Below, one piece after another: positions 1 through 11,939 of a DNA stretch of 64,000 nt. Numbering within the stretch: the first letter of the stretch is position 1; every line of letters starts with the position of its first letter. The position numbers were made by a program, and so were the translations under genes. The notes under the pieces are model-generated. The model was given only the letters and a program-made list of their open reading frames with translations, made no database searches and was not told the origin of the DNA. The stretch is from Sphingomonas sp. HMP6 (GTDB lineage: Bacteria > Pseudomonadota > Alphaproteobacteria > Sphingomonadales > Sphingomonadaceae): positions 3,303,501-3,367,500 of the forward strand of contig NZ_AP022672.1 in NCBI RefSeq assembly GCF_013374095.1, read 5' to 3'.

Positions 1-2
1 GC

Positions 3-50
3 GACCTTCTGCACGAGGAAGCATCGGCGGCGCAGCGCCGCGCCGCGTGA
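3..50 (+). CDS. C-terminal end of upstream gene, probably DUF433-type antitoxin (partial)
   Basis: The window opens inside a reading frame that ends at the TGA at 48-50; only about 15 residues are visible, ending QRRAA. The next gene starts 3 bases later and encodes a DUF5615 PIN-like protein. DUF433 antitoxins commonly sit directly upstream of DUF5615 proteins, so the fragment is probably the antitoxin. That identity rests on context only, because the visible residues are too few to recognise a family. Confidence 0.35.
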   Translation, partial: DLLHEEASAAQRRAA

Positions 51-53
51 TCC

Positions 54-414
54 GTGGAGTTACTGGCCGACGAAAACCAGCATCCAACCGTGGTCGCCCG
101 TCTCCGACAGGCGGGGTATAGGGTCGAGTATGTCCGAGATTCTTCGCCTGGAGCACAGGACAAACAGATCCTAGCACGGCCAGATATCGGATCGGTGATC
201 TTTCTAACGTACGATCGCGACTTTGGCGATCTCGTCTTCAATCGAGGCTTACAGCCTCCGCTTGCCATCATGTATACGCGCCTCAACCGTGCCAAGCCCG
301 AGCACATTGCCGACCGAATCCTCGCGTTGCTTGAAGCTGGTGTTGCGACAGGCCACATGATCACCATCACCAAAGACGGGGAGCGATTGAAGCCGTTTCC
401 CGCTGGAGCAAACA

Positions 415-422
<8 letters not shown>
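54..422 (+). CDS. DUF5615 family PIN-like protein (putative toxin)
   Basis: A 122-residue protein starting at a GTG codon. The N-terminus MELLADENQHP and the internal segment IFLTYDRDFGDLVF match the DUF5615 layout, a compact PIN-like fold in which acidic residues (the DEN near the N-terminus and the D.DFGD segment) would form the metal site. Family members are thought to be RNase-type toxins paired with DUF433 antitoxins, and the gene lies 3 bases after such a candidate. Its 3' end overlaps the start of lpdA by 8 bases, so the module sits inside what is normally the 2-oxoglutarate dehydrogenase gene cluster. The family assignment is fairly secure; toxicity is inferred. Confidence 0.75.
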
Positions 423-1818
<1,396 letters not shown>

Positions 1819-1961
1819 TGCGCTCTCAGCGTAGCCAAGCTCAAAATCTTGTTCGTTTTGACAATATGTAATCATTTGGTTTTTTTGACGTAAATTTGCT
1901 TTGCATTCGCGACGATTGCTGGCGAAGAAGGTAAAACTCGGGGGGGTTTATTAAAGTTCGT

Positions 1962-3837
<1,876 letters not shown>

Positions 3838-3854
<17 letters not shown>

Positions 3855-5160
3855 CGCGCAGAGTCTGAAAGACTGGCGTATGCCCTTACTGTACTTGCAG
3901 GCCGAGCCTTCCGTTGCGGAAACGCAGCAGCTCGGCCCTGTAGCCTTGTTCGAGCTAGCCGAAGCCAAGCGCGCCACCGGCAACAATACCGACGCTGAGA
4001 CGATCTACCGTGCCCTGACACGCGATCCTGATCTCGAAATTCGATCCGAGGCGCGCTTCCGGCTCGGTATGTTGCTGGCGGAAGAGAAACGCTACAAGGA
4101 TGCAGCGATCGTTCTCCGCGCTTTACTCGATGAAAAGCCAGATGGGGCGCGAGTCAGGATGGAGCTGGCGCGCGTGCTTGTGCTTCTTGGTGATTCCGAT
4201 GGTGCGCGGCGGCAGTTGCGGCAAGCGCGTAGCGGCGCACTTCCCGCTGACGTAGCCGTGGTGGTCGATCAGTTCACCAACGCGCTGCGAACGACCAAAC
4301 GTTTCGGAGGATCGATCGATGTCGCGATCGCGCCCGATACCAATATCAACCGCGCCACCAATGCGGTCACGCTGGACACAGTCATCGCGCCGTTGACCTT
4401 GAGCCGAGATGCGCGCGAAAGATCCGGTTTAGGAGCGAGGCTTGCCGGTCAGGGGTACGCCCGCCTGCCGATCGCGAACCGTATGGCATTGCTCGGACGT
4501 GTTTCGGCCGCGGCAAGTCTTTATGGCGAAACGCAATTCAACGACGTGTCGGCGTCCTTGGCGCTCGGTCCTGAGGTCACTTTGCCACGTGACCGTATTC
4601 GGCCGACCGCCACCCTGACCAATCGCTATTATGGCGGTGTCTTTTATGCGCGCACGATCGGTGGCGCGATCAATTGGACGCATGTGGTGGGCAGGCGCGG
4701 ACAGATCGAAATCGATGCCTCCGCCGCACGTGCGGATTACAGCCTGAACGATCTGCAAAGCGGCTCGATTTATAATGCGTCGCTAGCGGTCGAGCGGGCC
4801 TTTACCCCGCGCATGGGGGGTAGCATTACCGTGTCGATGGATCGGCAGATCGCGCGCGATCCCGGCTTTGCGAACACCTCAGGCGGCGTCACGGCGTTGG
4901 TATGGCGAGACGTCAAGACTGCGACGCTCTTCGGCACGGTTACGTATCGTCACCTCGACGCCGACGCGCGATTGTTACTCTACACCGCAAGGCGTTACGA
5001 TAATTTCGTTCGGATCGGTACGGGGCTCGTGTTGCGCAAGCTCGCGTTGCTGGCGCTCGCTCCGGTTGCGCGGTTTGCCTACGAACGCAATCGGTCGAGC
5101 GTCGGAATATACGACTATCGTCGGCTAAGCGTAGAGCTTGGCGTAACGCGCGCGTTTTAA
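3838..5160 (+). CDS. Slam-type surface lipoprotein assembly modulator (DUF560 barrel)
   Basis: A protein of up to 440 residues. Residues 30-140 are helical TPR-like repeats (for example RFRLGMLLAEEKRYKDAA). A DUF560-type beta-barrel follows, beginning near SIDVAIAPDTNINRATN, and the chain ends in phenylalanine as expected for a BAM-inserted barrel. Slams translocate surface lipoproteins across the outer membrane, and the upstream gene encodes a matching two-lobed lipoprotein. The 5' end is odd: the frame opens only at 3829, inside the end of the lipoprotein gene, and the available starts (TTG 3838 or ATG 3877) leave no convincing signal peptide, although the residues SASAQS resemble the tail of one. 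This may be a 5' truncation or a compact gene fusion point. Family assignment is good; the N-terminus is doubtful. Confidence 0.8.
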
Positions 5161-5197
5161 TGCACGCTTCGGAGCAACGGATCGCTTAGACAGCATC

Positions 5198-5848
5198 ATG
5201 CTCCCGCTCCACCCCTGGCAATTCGGCTCCATCCTGCCGTGGCTCGATCTGTTCGGGATCGCCGTCTTCGCAATCACCGGGGCGCTCGCTGCCGCCGGGC
5301 GCGGACAGACGTTCGTGACGGCGGCGTTCTTCGCGCTCATCACCGGCGTGGGCGGCGGGTCGGTACGCGATCTGCTGATCGGCGCGCCGGTGTTCTGGGT
5401 GCATGATCCGTTTGTGTCGGCAATCTGTCTGGCGGTCGCGGGGCTGGTGTGGCTGACGCCGGCCGGCTGGTGGCGTGGGCCGCAGGGGCAGACGACCGCG
5501 CTCGACTGGCTCGATGCGGTCGGCCTCGCGGCGTACGCCGTGTTCGGCGCGGCCAAGGCGCTAGCGTTCGGCGTGCCCCCGGTCCCCGCCGCGCTGATGG
5601 GTGTGGTGACGGCGTGCGTCGGCGGCATCATCCGCGACGTGCTGGCGGGCGAACCCTCGATCCTGATGCGGCCGGAACTGTATGTGACGGCAGCGGCACT
5701 GGCAGCGGGGCTGCACGTCGCGCTGGTGACGCTGGGGGTGGAGCCGACGTTGGCTGCGGGCGTGGCGGCTGCAGCGGGCTTCGCGCTCAGGGCGGCGGCG
5801 ATCCGGTGGAAGCTGGGGCTGCCGGGGTATGGGGGGCGGGGACGCTAG
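5198..5848 (+). CDS. TRIC/UPF0126 family membrane protein
   Basis: A 216-residue, strongly hydrophobic protein with about seven membrane helices. It consists of two homologous halves, each carrying the glycine-rich family motif: GVGGGSVRDLLIG near residue 48 and CVGGIIRDVLAGE near residue 140. Bacterial members of this family (YadS/YicG type) are homologues of trimeric intracellular cation channels, so potassium or other monovalent cation conductance is the likely role. It is preceded by only 37 bases after the Slam gene and converges on a minus-strand gene whose stop codon overlaps its own, so it is probably not functionally linked to either. Confidence 0.9.
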   Translation: MLPLHPWQFGSILPWLDLFGIAVFAITGALAAAGRGQTFVTAAFFALITGVGGGSVRDLLIGAPVFWVHDPFVSAICLAVAGLVWLTPAGWWRGPQGQTTALDWLDAVGLAAYAVFGAAKALAFGVPPVPAALMGVVTACVGGIIRDVLAGEPSILMRPELYVTAAALAAGLHVALVTLGVEPTLAAGVAAAAGFALRAAAIRWKLGLPGYGGRGR

Positions 5849-6840
5849 CGACGTGGCTCGGCCGCCCGCCGCGCCCACTCGCCCTCCGGCTTGAGGTGGT
5901 CGATCATCAATGTCGTTGGGTGCGCACGACAAGCTTCAATCGCTTTGGTCCAACGCACTTCAAAATCAGCCAGCGAGGCCGAAGTGAAGTCGAGTTTGCC
6001 ACCGCGCAATTGTGCCAACGTCCCGAGGCCCAGCATCATCGTATAAAACTCGCCACGCTCCTTTGGTGGAAAGGTAGAACGCCACCAATCCTGATCCAGC
6101 ACGAACTGGTCGCAGCGATAGCGTAGCACTCCGCCGCCTTTGCCGGGGGAGCGAAAACTGTCATACTCATACGCCATGCGAACCGGCGTCGGCAGCGCCT
6201 GACCTTTATCGTCGCGACGGACTTCAAAGCGCGTGGCCCGCGCCGTCGCCAGCGCCGCAGCGTCGAGACCCGGTGCTCGACTACTCGCCGAGACTTCCGC
6301 GCGGGTCAGCGCCCCATCGACATCGACGACGCCAACCACAAGCACGCGACCGTGGTGCCCGGCAGCGCGTTCTGCGTCGGGATATGTCTGCTCCGGTTCG
6401 GTAGCAACTGTTACATCGCCGCTCAGGTCATAGGGATCGAATCGAATCGGTAACGACACCGGCACCGCGATCGGCGTGTCGTTTGCATCCTTGGCGGGTA
6501 TGAAACTGCCCGTGCGCACAACGTCCAACGCCGCCGCATCCAGCGCGGGGAAACTGGAACTGCGCACGATGGTCGCCTCTTCGATCGTCCCGGTTTCGTT
6601 TACGATTGCCGCGACCGATACCGTGCCGCCGTGCAGCGCGGCCCGTTCCACTTCGGGATAGTCGGGCTTGAGACGGGCTTTCGGTCTCGGCGGAGCTTTC
6701 ATTTTCGTACGATTGGCGCGTGCAATCGCCATCGCCGGACTATCTGCAGGCGCTGCAACGCTGGTGGTCGGGGTGTCCGGCGCTGCGCCCGGCACCTGTC
6801 CGGCGAGGCCCGAAATCATCGTCAACAACGTCCAGTGCAT
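5845..6840 (-). CDS. Protein with two TonB C-terminal domains
   Basis: A 331-residue protein with a short hydrophobic N-terminus and two tandem TonB C-terminal-like domains. The first runs from about residue 55 (PDYPEVERAALHGGTVSVAA ... GSFIPA) and the second from about residue 140 (TYPDAERAAGHHGRVLVVG). Each carries the (Y/D)P..(A/E)R.....G.V.V pattern. Single-domain TonB proteins couple the inner-membrane proton gradient to outer-membrane receptors; two domains without a clear proline-rich spacer suggest a periplasmic TonB-like protein rather than the main energy transducer. A further 100 or so residues at the C-terminus (segment QDWWRSTFPPKERGEFY) are not recognised. Its stop overlaps the convergent channel gene. 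Confidence 0.8.
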   Translation of the reverse strand: MHWTLLTMISGLAGQVPGAAPDTPTTSVAAPADSPAMAIARANRTKMKAPPRPKARLKPDYPEVERAALHGGTVSVAAIVNETGTIEEATIVRSSSFPALDAAALDVVRTGSFIPAKDANDTPIAVPVSLPIRFDPYDLSGDVTVATEPEQTYPDAERAAGHHGRVLVVGVVDVDGALTRAEVSASSRAPGLDAAALATARATRFEVRRDDKGQALPTPVRMAYEYDSFRSPGKGGGVLRYRCDQFVLDQDWWRSTFPPKERGEFYTMMLGLGTLAQLRGGKLDFTSASLADFEVRWTKAIEACRAHPTTLMIDHLKPEGEWARRAAEPRR

Positions 6841-6913
6841 ATCGCCCCCTCACCCTTGCCCCGCGCATCCTAACGCCCCATCTCCACCCCGCAACCCGTC
6901 GCTTGCGTCACCC

Positions 6914-6928
6914 GAACAAATCTGGAAC
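6914..6928. promoter_or_regulatory. LexA box (GAAC-N7-GAAC) before uvrA
   Basis: Two GAAC half-sites at 6914-6917 and 6925-6928 are separated by exactly 7 bases. Read on the other strand this is GTTC-N7-GTTC, the direct-repeat LexA operator of alphaproteobacteria. It ends 11 bases before the uvrA ATG, where bound LexA would block transcription or initiation until DNA damage. Confidence 0.85.
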
Positions 6929-6939
6929 AAACCGGCCCC

Positions 6940-9900
6940 ATGCTGACTCATATTTCCGTACGCGGCGCGCGCGAGCACAACCTCAAGGATGTGAGCGTGG
7001 ACATTCCGCGCGATACGCTGACCGTCATCACCGGCCTGTCCGGGTCGGGCAAATCGAGCCTCGCCTTCGACACGATCTATGCCGAGGGGCAGCGGCGCTA
7101 TGTCGAATCGCTGTCGGCCTATGCGCGCCAGTTCCTCGAACTGATGCAGAAGCCCGATGTCGACCATATCGAGGGCCTGTCGCCAGCGATCAGCATCGAG
7201 CAGAAGACCACCAGCCGCAACCCGCGCTCGACCGTCGCGACCGTCACCGAAATCTACGATTACATGCGTCTGCTGTGGGCGCGCGTCGGCATTCCGTACA
7301 GCCCCGCGACCGGCCTGCCGATCTCGGCGCAAACCGTCAGCCAGATGGTCGACCGCGTCATGGCGCTGCCCGAGGGCACGCGGCTCTACTTGCTCGCCCC
7401 CGTCGTCCGCGCGCGGAAGGGCGAGTATCGCAAGGAGCTGCTCGAATGGCAGAAGGCCGGCTTCACGCGCGTCCGCATCGACGGCGAGATTTACGAGATC
7501 GACGAGGCCCCGGCGCTCGACAAAAAACTGAAGCATGATGTCGAGGTGGTGGTCGATCGCCTCGTCGTCGGCCCCGACATGGCGACGCGCCTGGCCGAGA
7601 GTTTCGAGGCTGCGCTGAAGCTCGCCGAGGGGCTGGCCTATGTGGATCTGGTGGATGGCACGGTGGCGGAGGCGCTTTCTGCTCCCCTCCCGCTTGCGGG
7701 AGGGGCTGGGGGAGGGGCTGTCCGCGAAATCCCACAGTCGTTTCAAGCGGACATGCCCTCCCCCAGCCCCTCCCGCGAGCGGGAGGGGAGTCTAGGCGGC
7801 GCCCCCGAGCAAAAGATGAAGGGCGCCGGCATCCCCGCCAACCGCATCGTCTTCTCCGAAAAATTCGCCTGCCCCGTCTCCGGCTTCACCATCGCCGAAA
7901 TCGAACCCCGGCTGTTCAGCTTCAACGCACCCCAAGGCGCGTGCCCGGCGTGCGATGGCCTCGGCGAAAAACTGCTGTTCGACGAGGACCTCGTCGTCCC
8001 CAACCACGCGCTCAGCATCAAGAAGGGCGCGGTCGTCCCCTGGGCCAAGTCCAACCCGCCGTCGCCATATTACATGCAAGTCCTCGGCAGCCTCGCGCGC
8101 GAATTCGGCTTCAGCCTGGAGACGCCGTGGGAGGACCTCCCCGGCGAAGTGCAGCTCATCATCCTCCACGGCACCGGCGGCAAGCCCGTCACGCTCACCT
8201 TCATCGACGGCAAGAAGTCGTATGACGTCAAGAAACCGTTCGAGGGCGTCATCGGCAACCTCAACCGCCGCATGCTCAGCACCGAAAGCGCGTGGATGCG
8301 CGAGGAACTCTCCAAATACCAAAGCTCCGCCCCGTGCGAAGTGTGCGGCGGCGCGCGCCTCAAGCCCGAGGCACTCGCGGTCAAGATCGGCATGCGCGAC
8401 ATCTCGTCGGTCACACGCCTGTCGGTGGTCGACGCGCTCACCTGGTTCGAGAGCGTCCCCGCCGACCTCTCCACGCAACAAAACGCCATCGCCGAACGCA
8501 TCCTCAAGGAAATCCTTGAGCGGCTCGGCTTCCTCAACAATGTCGGCCTCGATTACCTCAACCTAGACCGCACCAGCGGCACGCTCTCCGGCGGCGAATC
8601 CCAACGCATCCGCCTCGCCAGCCAGATCGGCAGCGGCCTCTCCGGCGTGCTCTACGTGCTCGACGAACCCAGCATCGGCCTGCACCAGCGCGACAATGAC
8701 ATGCTGTTGAAGACGCTCCGCCGCCTGCGCGATCTCGGCAACACCGTGCTCGTGGTCGAACATGACGAGGACGCGATCCGCACCGCCGATTACGTCATCG
8801 ACATGGGGCCGGGGGCGGGCGTCCACGGCGGCCACATCGTCGCGCAGGGCACGTTCGAGGAAGTGCTCGCGAACGAAAACAGCATCACCGCCGATTACCT
8901 CTCCGGCCGCCGCGAAGTCGCCGTGCCGAAAACCCGGCGCAAGGGCAATGGCAAGAAACTCACCGTCCACAACGCCACCGCCAACAACCTCAAGGGCGTC
9001 ACGGCAAGCCTCCCGCTCGGCACCTTCACCTGCATCACCGGCGTCTCGGGCAGCGGCAAATCGAGCTTCACGATCGACACGCTCTACGCCGCCGCCGCGC
9101 GCTCGCTCAACGGTGCGCGCGTGCTCGCGGGCAAGCACGACAAGGTCACCGGCCTGCAGTATCTCGACAAGGTCATCGATATCGACCAGTCGCCGATCGG
9201 CCGCACCCCGCGCAGCAACCCCGCCACCTATACCGGCGCCTTCACGCAAATCCGCGACTGGTTCGCCGGCCTCCCCGAAAGCCAGGCACGCGGCTACAAA
9301 CCCGGGCGTTTCTCGTTTAACGTCAAGGGCGGCCGGTGCGAGGCGTGCCAGGGCGACGGGCTGCTCAAGATCGAAATGCACTTCCTCCCCGACGTCTATG
9401 TCACTTGCGACGTGTGCCACGGCGCGCGCTACAATCGCGAGACGCTCGAGGTGAAGTTCAAGGGCCTCAGCATCGCCGACGTGCTCGACATGACGGTCGA
9501 GGATGCGGTCGAATTCTTCAAGGCCGTCCCCCCCATCCGCGACAAGATGGCGATGCTGGCCGAGGTCGGCCTGGGCTACGTCAAGGTCGGCCAGCAAGCG
9601 ACGACGCTCTCGGGCGGCGAGGCGCAGCGCGTCAAACTCGCCAAGGAACTGTCGCGCCGCGCGACCGGCCAGACGCTGTATATCCTCGACGAACCCACCA
9701 CCGGCCTCCATTTCGAGGATGTCCGCAAATTGCTCGAAGTGCTGCACCAACTGGTCGAACAGGGGAATACCGTGGTCGTGATCGAGCACAACCTCGACGT
9801 GATCAAGACCGCGGATTGGGTGCTCGATCTCGGGCCGGAGGGCGGCGTCAAGGGCGGGGAAATCGTCGCGGAGGGCACGCCGGAGGTGGTCGCGAAGGCT

Positions 9901-9951
9901 AAGGGGAGCTTTACGGGGCGGTATTTGGCGCCGTTGTTAACAGGGCGGTGA
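6940..9951 (+). CDS. uvrA: Excinuclease ABC subunit UvrA with an in-frame palindromic insertion
   Basis: A 1003-residue DNA-damage sensor of nucleotide excision repair. It has two ABC ATPase modules: Walker [10 protein letters not shown] near residue 31 and GVSGSGKSS near residue 701, signature LSGGESQRI and LSGGEAQRV, and Walker [15 protein letters not shown] and [14 protein letters not shown]. The second zinc finger is intact (CEACQGDG ... CDVCHG). In the first, the second cysteine is Ser (CPVSG ... CPACDG), as I recall from other alphaproteobacteria. About 35 residues near 249-283 ([11 protein letters not shown] ... SPSREREG) are encoded by an inserted double-hairpin element, located just before the first zinc finger in a loop that is short in other UvrA proteins. 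A LexA box lies directly upstream. Confidence 0.98.
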   Translation: MLTHISVRGAREHNLKDVSVDIPRDTLTVITGLSGSGKSSLAFDTIYAEGQRRYVESLSAYARQFLELMQKPDVDHIEGLSPAISIEQKTTSRNPRSTVATVTEIYDYMRLLWARVGIPYSPATGLPISAQTVSQMVDRVMALPEGTRLYLLAPVVRARKGEYRKELLEWQKAGFTRVRIDGEIYEIDEAPALDKKLKHDVEVVVDRLVVGPDMATRLAESFEAALKLAEGLAYVDLVDGTVAEALSAPLPLAGGAGGGAVREIPQSFQADMPSPSPSREREGSLGGAPEQKMKGAGIPANRIVFSEKFACPVSGFTIAEIEPRLFSFNAPQGACPACDGLGEKLLFDEDLVVPNHALSIKKGAVVPWAKSNPPSPYYMQVLGSLAREFGFSLETPWEDLPGEVQLIILHGTGGKPVTLTFIDGKKSYDVKKPFEGVIGNLNRRMLSTESAWMREELSKYQSSAPCEVCGGARLKPEALAVKIGMRDISSVTRLSVVDALTWFESVPADLSTQQNAIAERILKEILERLGFLNNVGLDYLNLDRTSGTLSGGESQRIRLASQIGSGLSGVLYVLDEPSIGLHQRDNDMLLKTLRRLRDLGNTVLVVEHDEDAIRTADYVIDMGPGAGVHGGHIVAQGTFEEVLANENSITADYLSGRREVAVPKTRRKGNGKKLTVHNATANNLKGVTASLPLGTFTCITGVSGSGKSSFTIDTLYAAAARSLNGARVLAGKHDKVTGLQYLDKVIDIDQSPIGRTPRSNPATYTGAFTQIRDWFAGLPESQARGYKPGRFSFNVKGGRCEACQGDGLLKIEMHFLPDVYVTCDVCHGARYNRETLEVKFKGLSIADVLDMTVEDAVEFFKAVPPIRDKMAMLAEVGLGYVKVGQQATTLSGGEAQRVKLAKELSRRATGQTLYILDEPTTGLHFEDVRKLLEVLHQLVEQGNTVVVIEHNLDVIKTADWVLDLGPEGGVKGGEIVAEGTPEVVAKAKGSFTGRYLAPLLTGR
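7684..7788 (+). repeat. Double-hairpin palindromic element inside uvrA (copy 1)
   Basis: 105 bp bounded by CCCCTCCCGC and GCGGGAGGGG. Each end is itself a hairpin (loops TT and GA). Inside these, CTGGGGGAGGG pairs with CCCTCCCCCAG, and the core carries GTCCGC ... GCGGAC, so the whole element is one large inverted repeat. The length is a multiple of three and it has no stop in the uvrA frame. Related copies lie at 14725-14835 and 59573-59680. Confidence 0.95.
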
Positions 9952-10302
9952 GGGGCATTTCCCGGTGAGCGGCAAGTGATTCTCTTTGGTATCGGCTGCC
10001 CGACGGTTGCGGCATATCGATGCGATTTTGGCTTCTGATGGATGCTTCAAAGCCACTTCGGCTCAAAAAACTGTCCTACAATGTCGCTTATTGAACGCGC
10101 TTTTGTGATCCCCATATTGCTATTCAAGCGATAATCGGTTTTAAGCCGTTCAAGCTTCCATCCGAAGCTCGGTTGGATGTGCGTTAATGAGTGCGTAATA
10201 GGCCATGATATACAATTTTGAAACTCGTTCGCTTGCCAGTCGTTATCGAGTGGCATTTTTTATCAACCTACTCGCAAGAGTCTGACTAGAGGAGGACAGT
10301 TT
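9952..10302. other. AT-richer intergenic stretch without a supported gene
   Basis: About 350 bases of clearly lower GC than the flanks. It marks the left edge of an accessory patch that continues to about 11240. A 69-codon open frame exists on the minus strand at 10047-10256, but it has no ribosome-binding site and no recognisable features. No terminator for uvrA is obvious here. Confidence 0.5.
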
Positions 10303-10527
10303 ATGCAGTTGCAATCCGAGCGATTTTCGGATCGCTTCTCGGCGCTCTTCGAACAGGAAGGGCTGATGAACGTAAAGTTTTTTGTAAAAAACAAGAGCGG
10401 CGTCTCATTGGCAAATTTTCTCGAAGAGGCTGCGGAAATTCAATCAACGATCGCTGCTGGCGATTTTAAGGTGATTGATAGCGTTGATGGGGAGACGCTT
10501 CAGAAGCGATTTGACGCCGCCTTCTGA
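10303..10527 (+). CDS. Small hypothetical protein of the accessory patch
   Basis: A 74-residue protein that I do not recognise. It is supported by a strong ribosome-binding site (GAGGAGG, about 6 bases before the ATG) and by a strong rho-independent terminator just after its stop. The composition is mixed and soluble-looking, with a C-terminal segment DGETLQKRFDAAF; no signal peptide or membrane segment is visible. Its GC content is lower than that of the housekeeping genes, as for its right-hand neighbour, which suggests the two arrived together. The size and the position before an ImmA-like gene would suit a small partner protein, but nothing in the sequence proves that. Confidence 0.65.
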   Translation: MQLQSERFSDRFSALFEQEGLMNVKFFVKNKSGVSLANFLEEAAEIQSTIAAGDFKVIDSVDGETLQKRFDAAF

Positions 10528-10554
10528 TTGTCATAATTAAAACCCTAACGTGAA

Positions 10555-10581
10555 GGGGGCGGTTGTCCGCCCCCTTTTTTT
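10555..10581 (+). terminator. Rho-independent terminator
   Basis: Stem GGGGGCGG / CCGCCCCC with a TTGT loop, followed by seven T residues. It separates the 74-residue protein gene from the ImmA-like gene and rules out a start for the latter upstream of the hairpin. Confidence 0.95.
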
Positions 10582-10603
10582 ATCTTCGTGGTGGGGCGTC
10601 AAA

Positions 10604-11236
10604 GTGTCTTTTTCTCTTGATGAAGTGCTTTTTGGTGTTCTGGCTCAGTACCATCGCCAACACGATCTGACCCAAGTTCCTGTTAAAGTAGACCTTCTGC
10701 GTCCGATGATGGAGGAGCGAGGTTTTGCTGACCGAATAATTTGGGAAAAATATGATTTCGCGGTTAGAAATATCGCCGCGCAAATCGCGTTTTTTCGGGG
10801 TGCTATGGGAGTTTATGCGGGCGCGGGCGATTACGCGCGAATTCAATATTCTTCAGGCCTAAATTTTTGTTGGGAGCGCTTCGTTCTCTGCAAAGAGATG
10901 TATCATTGCATTATCGATAATTCGATTGGTAATCGTGTTACCAATCTGGCGGACCTAATGAAATTGGCCGAGTATCTAGTCGACGATACTGTATCCACGC
11001 TAGAGCCATTTAGTCCACACGGAACGGAGCAAGATGCCGAAATTTTGGCTCTTGAAACTCTCTTCCCACTGGAACTTAGGCAGACGCACCAACCTGACTA
11101 CGATGCTGGGAAGATAACCGATCACCAGCTCGCGCTACGGTACAGAATACCCGAGCAATATGCCAGGTTGGCGATGTATCCGAACTACAATTCCGTAATT
11201 AAGCGTATTCGAACGAAATTGGTCATCATCACGTAG
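10604..11236 (+). CDS. Degenerate ImmA/IrrE-like protein (KExxH)
   Basis: About 210 residues from the GTG at 10604; an earlier in-frame GTG at 10550 falls within the terminator. The layout resembles ImmA/IrrE metallopeptidases: a central RFVLCKEMYHCIID segment sits where these proteins have RF-LAHELGH, and a later LETLFPLELRQ ... LALRYRIPEQYARL corresponds to the family's ALLMP ... A-F-VS segment. The first zinc histidine is Lys97 here (K97-E-M-Y-H101), so the protein is probably catalytically inactive or binds metal differently. ImmA peptidases cleave repressors in mobile elements and IrrE regulates stress genes; a pseudo-enzyme could act by binding. Low GC marks it as acquired. The homology call is mine from pattern alone and is moderate. 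Confidence 0.5.
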   Translation: MSFSLDEVLFGVLAQYHRQHDLTQVPVKVDLLRPMMEERGFADRIIWEKYDFAVRNIAAQIAFFRGAMGVYAGAGDYARIQYSSGLNFCWERFVLCKEMYHCIIDNSIGNRVTNLADLMKLAEYLVDDTVSTLEPFSPHGTEQDAEILALETLFPLELRQTHQPDYDAGKITDHQLALRYRIPEQYARLAMYPNYNSVIKRIRTKLVIIT

Positions 11237-11274
11237 TGTACAAGGGTGTATTCCCAGGCAACGCTATGGGAAAC

Positions 11275-11438
11275 CCGCATCCCCCGCCCAGCCCAAGTCC
11301 CGACACTCGCCCGCACCCGCAAGAACAGCCAATCCGGGATTTCGCTATAAAAGGGCGTGCCGTCGTCCAGCACGCGCACATCCGACCCCGGCCAGCGGAA
11401 GCTGTTGACATCGTTGGTCACGATCCAGCTCCGCTCGC
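11275..11438 (-). pseudogene. C-terminal remnant of a second PemK-like toxin
   Basis: Directly after the stop of the intact toxin, the minus strand encodes ERSWIVTNDVNSFRWPG ... IPDWLF. This aligns with the intact toxin's ERSWIVTSELNRFVWPG ... IPELLF. Only the C-terminal half is present and there is no start codon, so this is a decayed tandem duplicate. It ends where the AT-rich accessory patch begins, which suggests the patch was inserted into, or deleted part of, a duplicated toxin locus. Confidence 0.75.
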
Positions 11439-11444
11439 GCGCCC

Positions 11445-11939
11445 TCACTCGGTCCGTTTGGTCACCTTCAACCGCCCAGCCGCGACTTGCCGGTTTACGG
11501 CAACGCGCAGCTTTTCGAACAGCAATTCCGGGATCGCGTCGTACACCGGCGTATCGCGGCCCGGCGCAACGCGGATGTCCGGGCCGGGCCAGACGAAACG
11601 ATTGAGTTCGCTGGTGACGATCCAGCTTCGCTCCTGATCCAGCCCAAGCTGGCGCTTGACCTTGGCGGGTATTTCGACAGCGGCCTGCGGGTCGTTGGGC
11701 ATGCTGTGCGTCACCGGCGCGACGGTGATCTCGGTCTGCGTCTCTCGCACGATCCGCGCGATGACGACGACGGCGGGGCGATCCTTCAGCCCTTCGTCCT
11801 GTCCCCGCTCGGCCTCGCGCGCCCACAAATAGGCGTAACTGATAACGTCAGCCGGGCTCGGAATCGTCCATGAGGTAGTTGAGCGCCTTGGACCGCTCGG
11901 AGACTTCGGCGGTGAGGATGGCGTTGAGCGTTGAGTCAT
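11445..11939 (-). CDS. PemK/MazF-like growth-inhibitor toxin (start uncertain)
   Basis: The conserved region reads ISYAYLWAREAERGQDEG, then DRPAVVVIAR, VTHSMPNDPQAAVEIP and RSWIVTSELNRFVWPGPD, which is the layout of sphingomonad PemK-like plasmid-maintenance toxins (sequence-specific mRNA interferases). It follows and overlaps the antitoxin gene. The start is unclear: where homologues would begin (about 11870) the codon is TGG. The nearest candidates are TTG at 11828, which would drop the first strand, and ATG at 11939, deep inside the antitoxin gene. Translation may therefore depend on coupling to the antitoxin, or the start may have been lost. Coordinates give the longest frame. Confidence 0.75.
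   Translation of the reverse strand: MTQRSTPSSPPKSPSGPRRSTTSWTIPSPADVISYAYLWAREAERGQDEGLKDRPAVVVIARIVRETQTEITVAPVTHSMPNDPQAAVEIPAKVKRQLGLDQERSWIVTSELNRFVWPGPDIRVAPGRDTPVYDAIPELLFEKLRVAVNRQVAAGRLKVTKRTE

Noticed and set aside
1858..1913. TTGACA at 1858 and TTGACG at 1885 as promoters of the Slam lipoprotein, or a Fur-type site
   Set aside because: No acceptable -10 at 16-18 bases and no recognisable Fur or Zur palindrome in this AT-rich stretch.
10047..10256. 69-codon minus-strand frame in the AT-rich patch
   Set aside because: No ribosome-binding site, no recognisable feature, and nothing else marks it as coding.
10555..10581. Hairpin considered as part of the ImmA-like coding region
   Set aside because: GC stem followed by seven T residues is a classic terminator, so the start was moved to GTG 10604.
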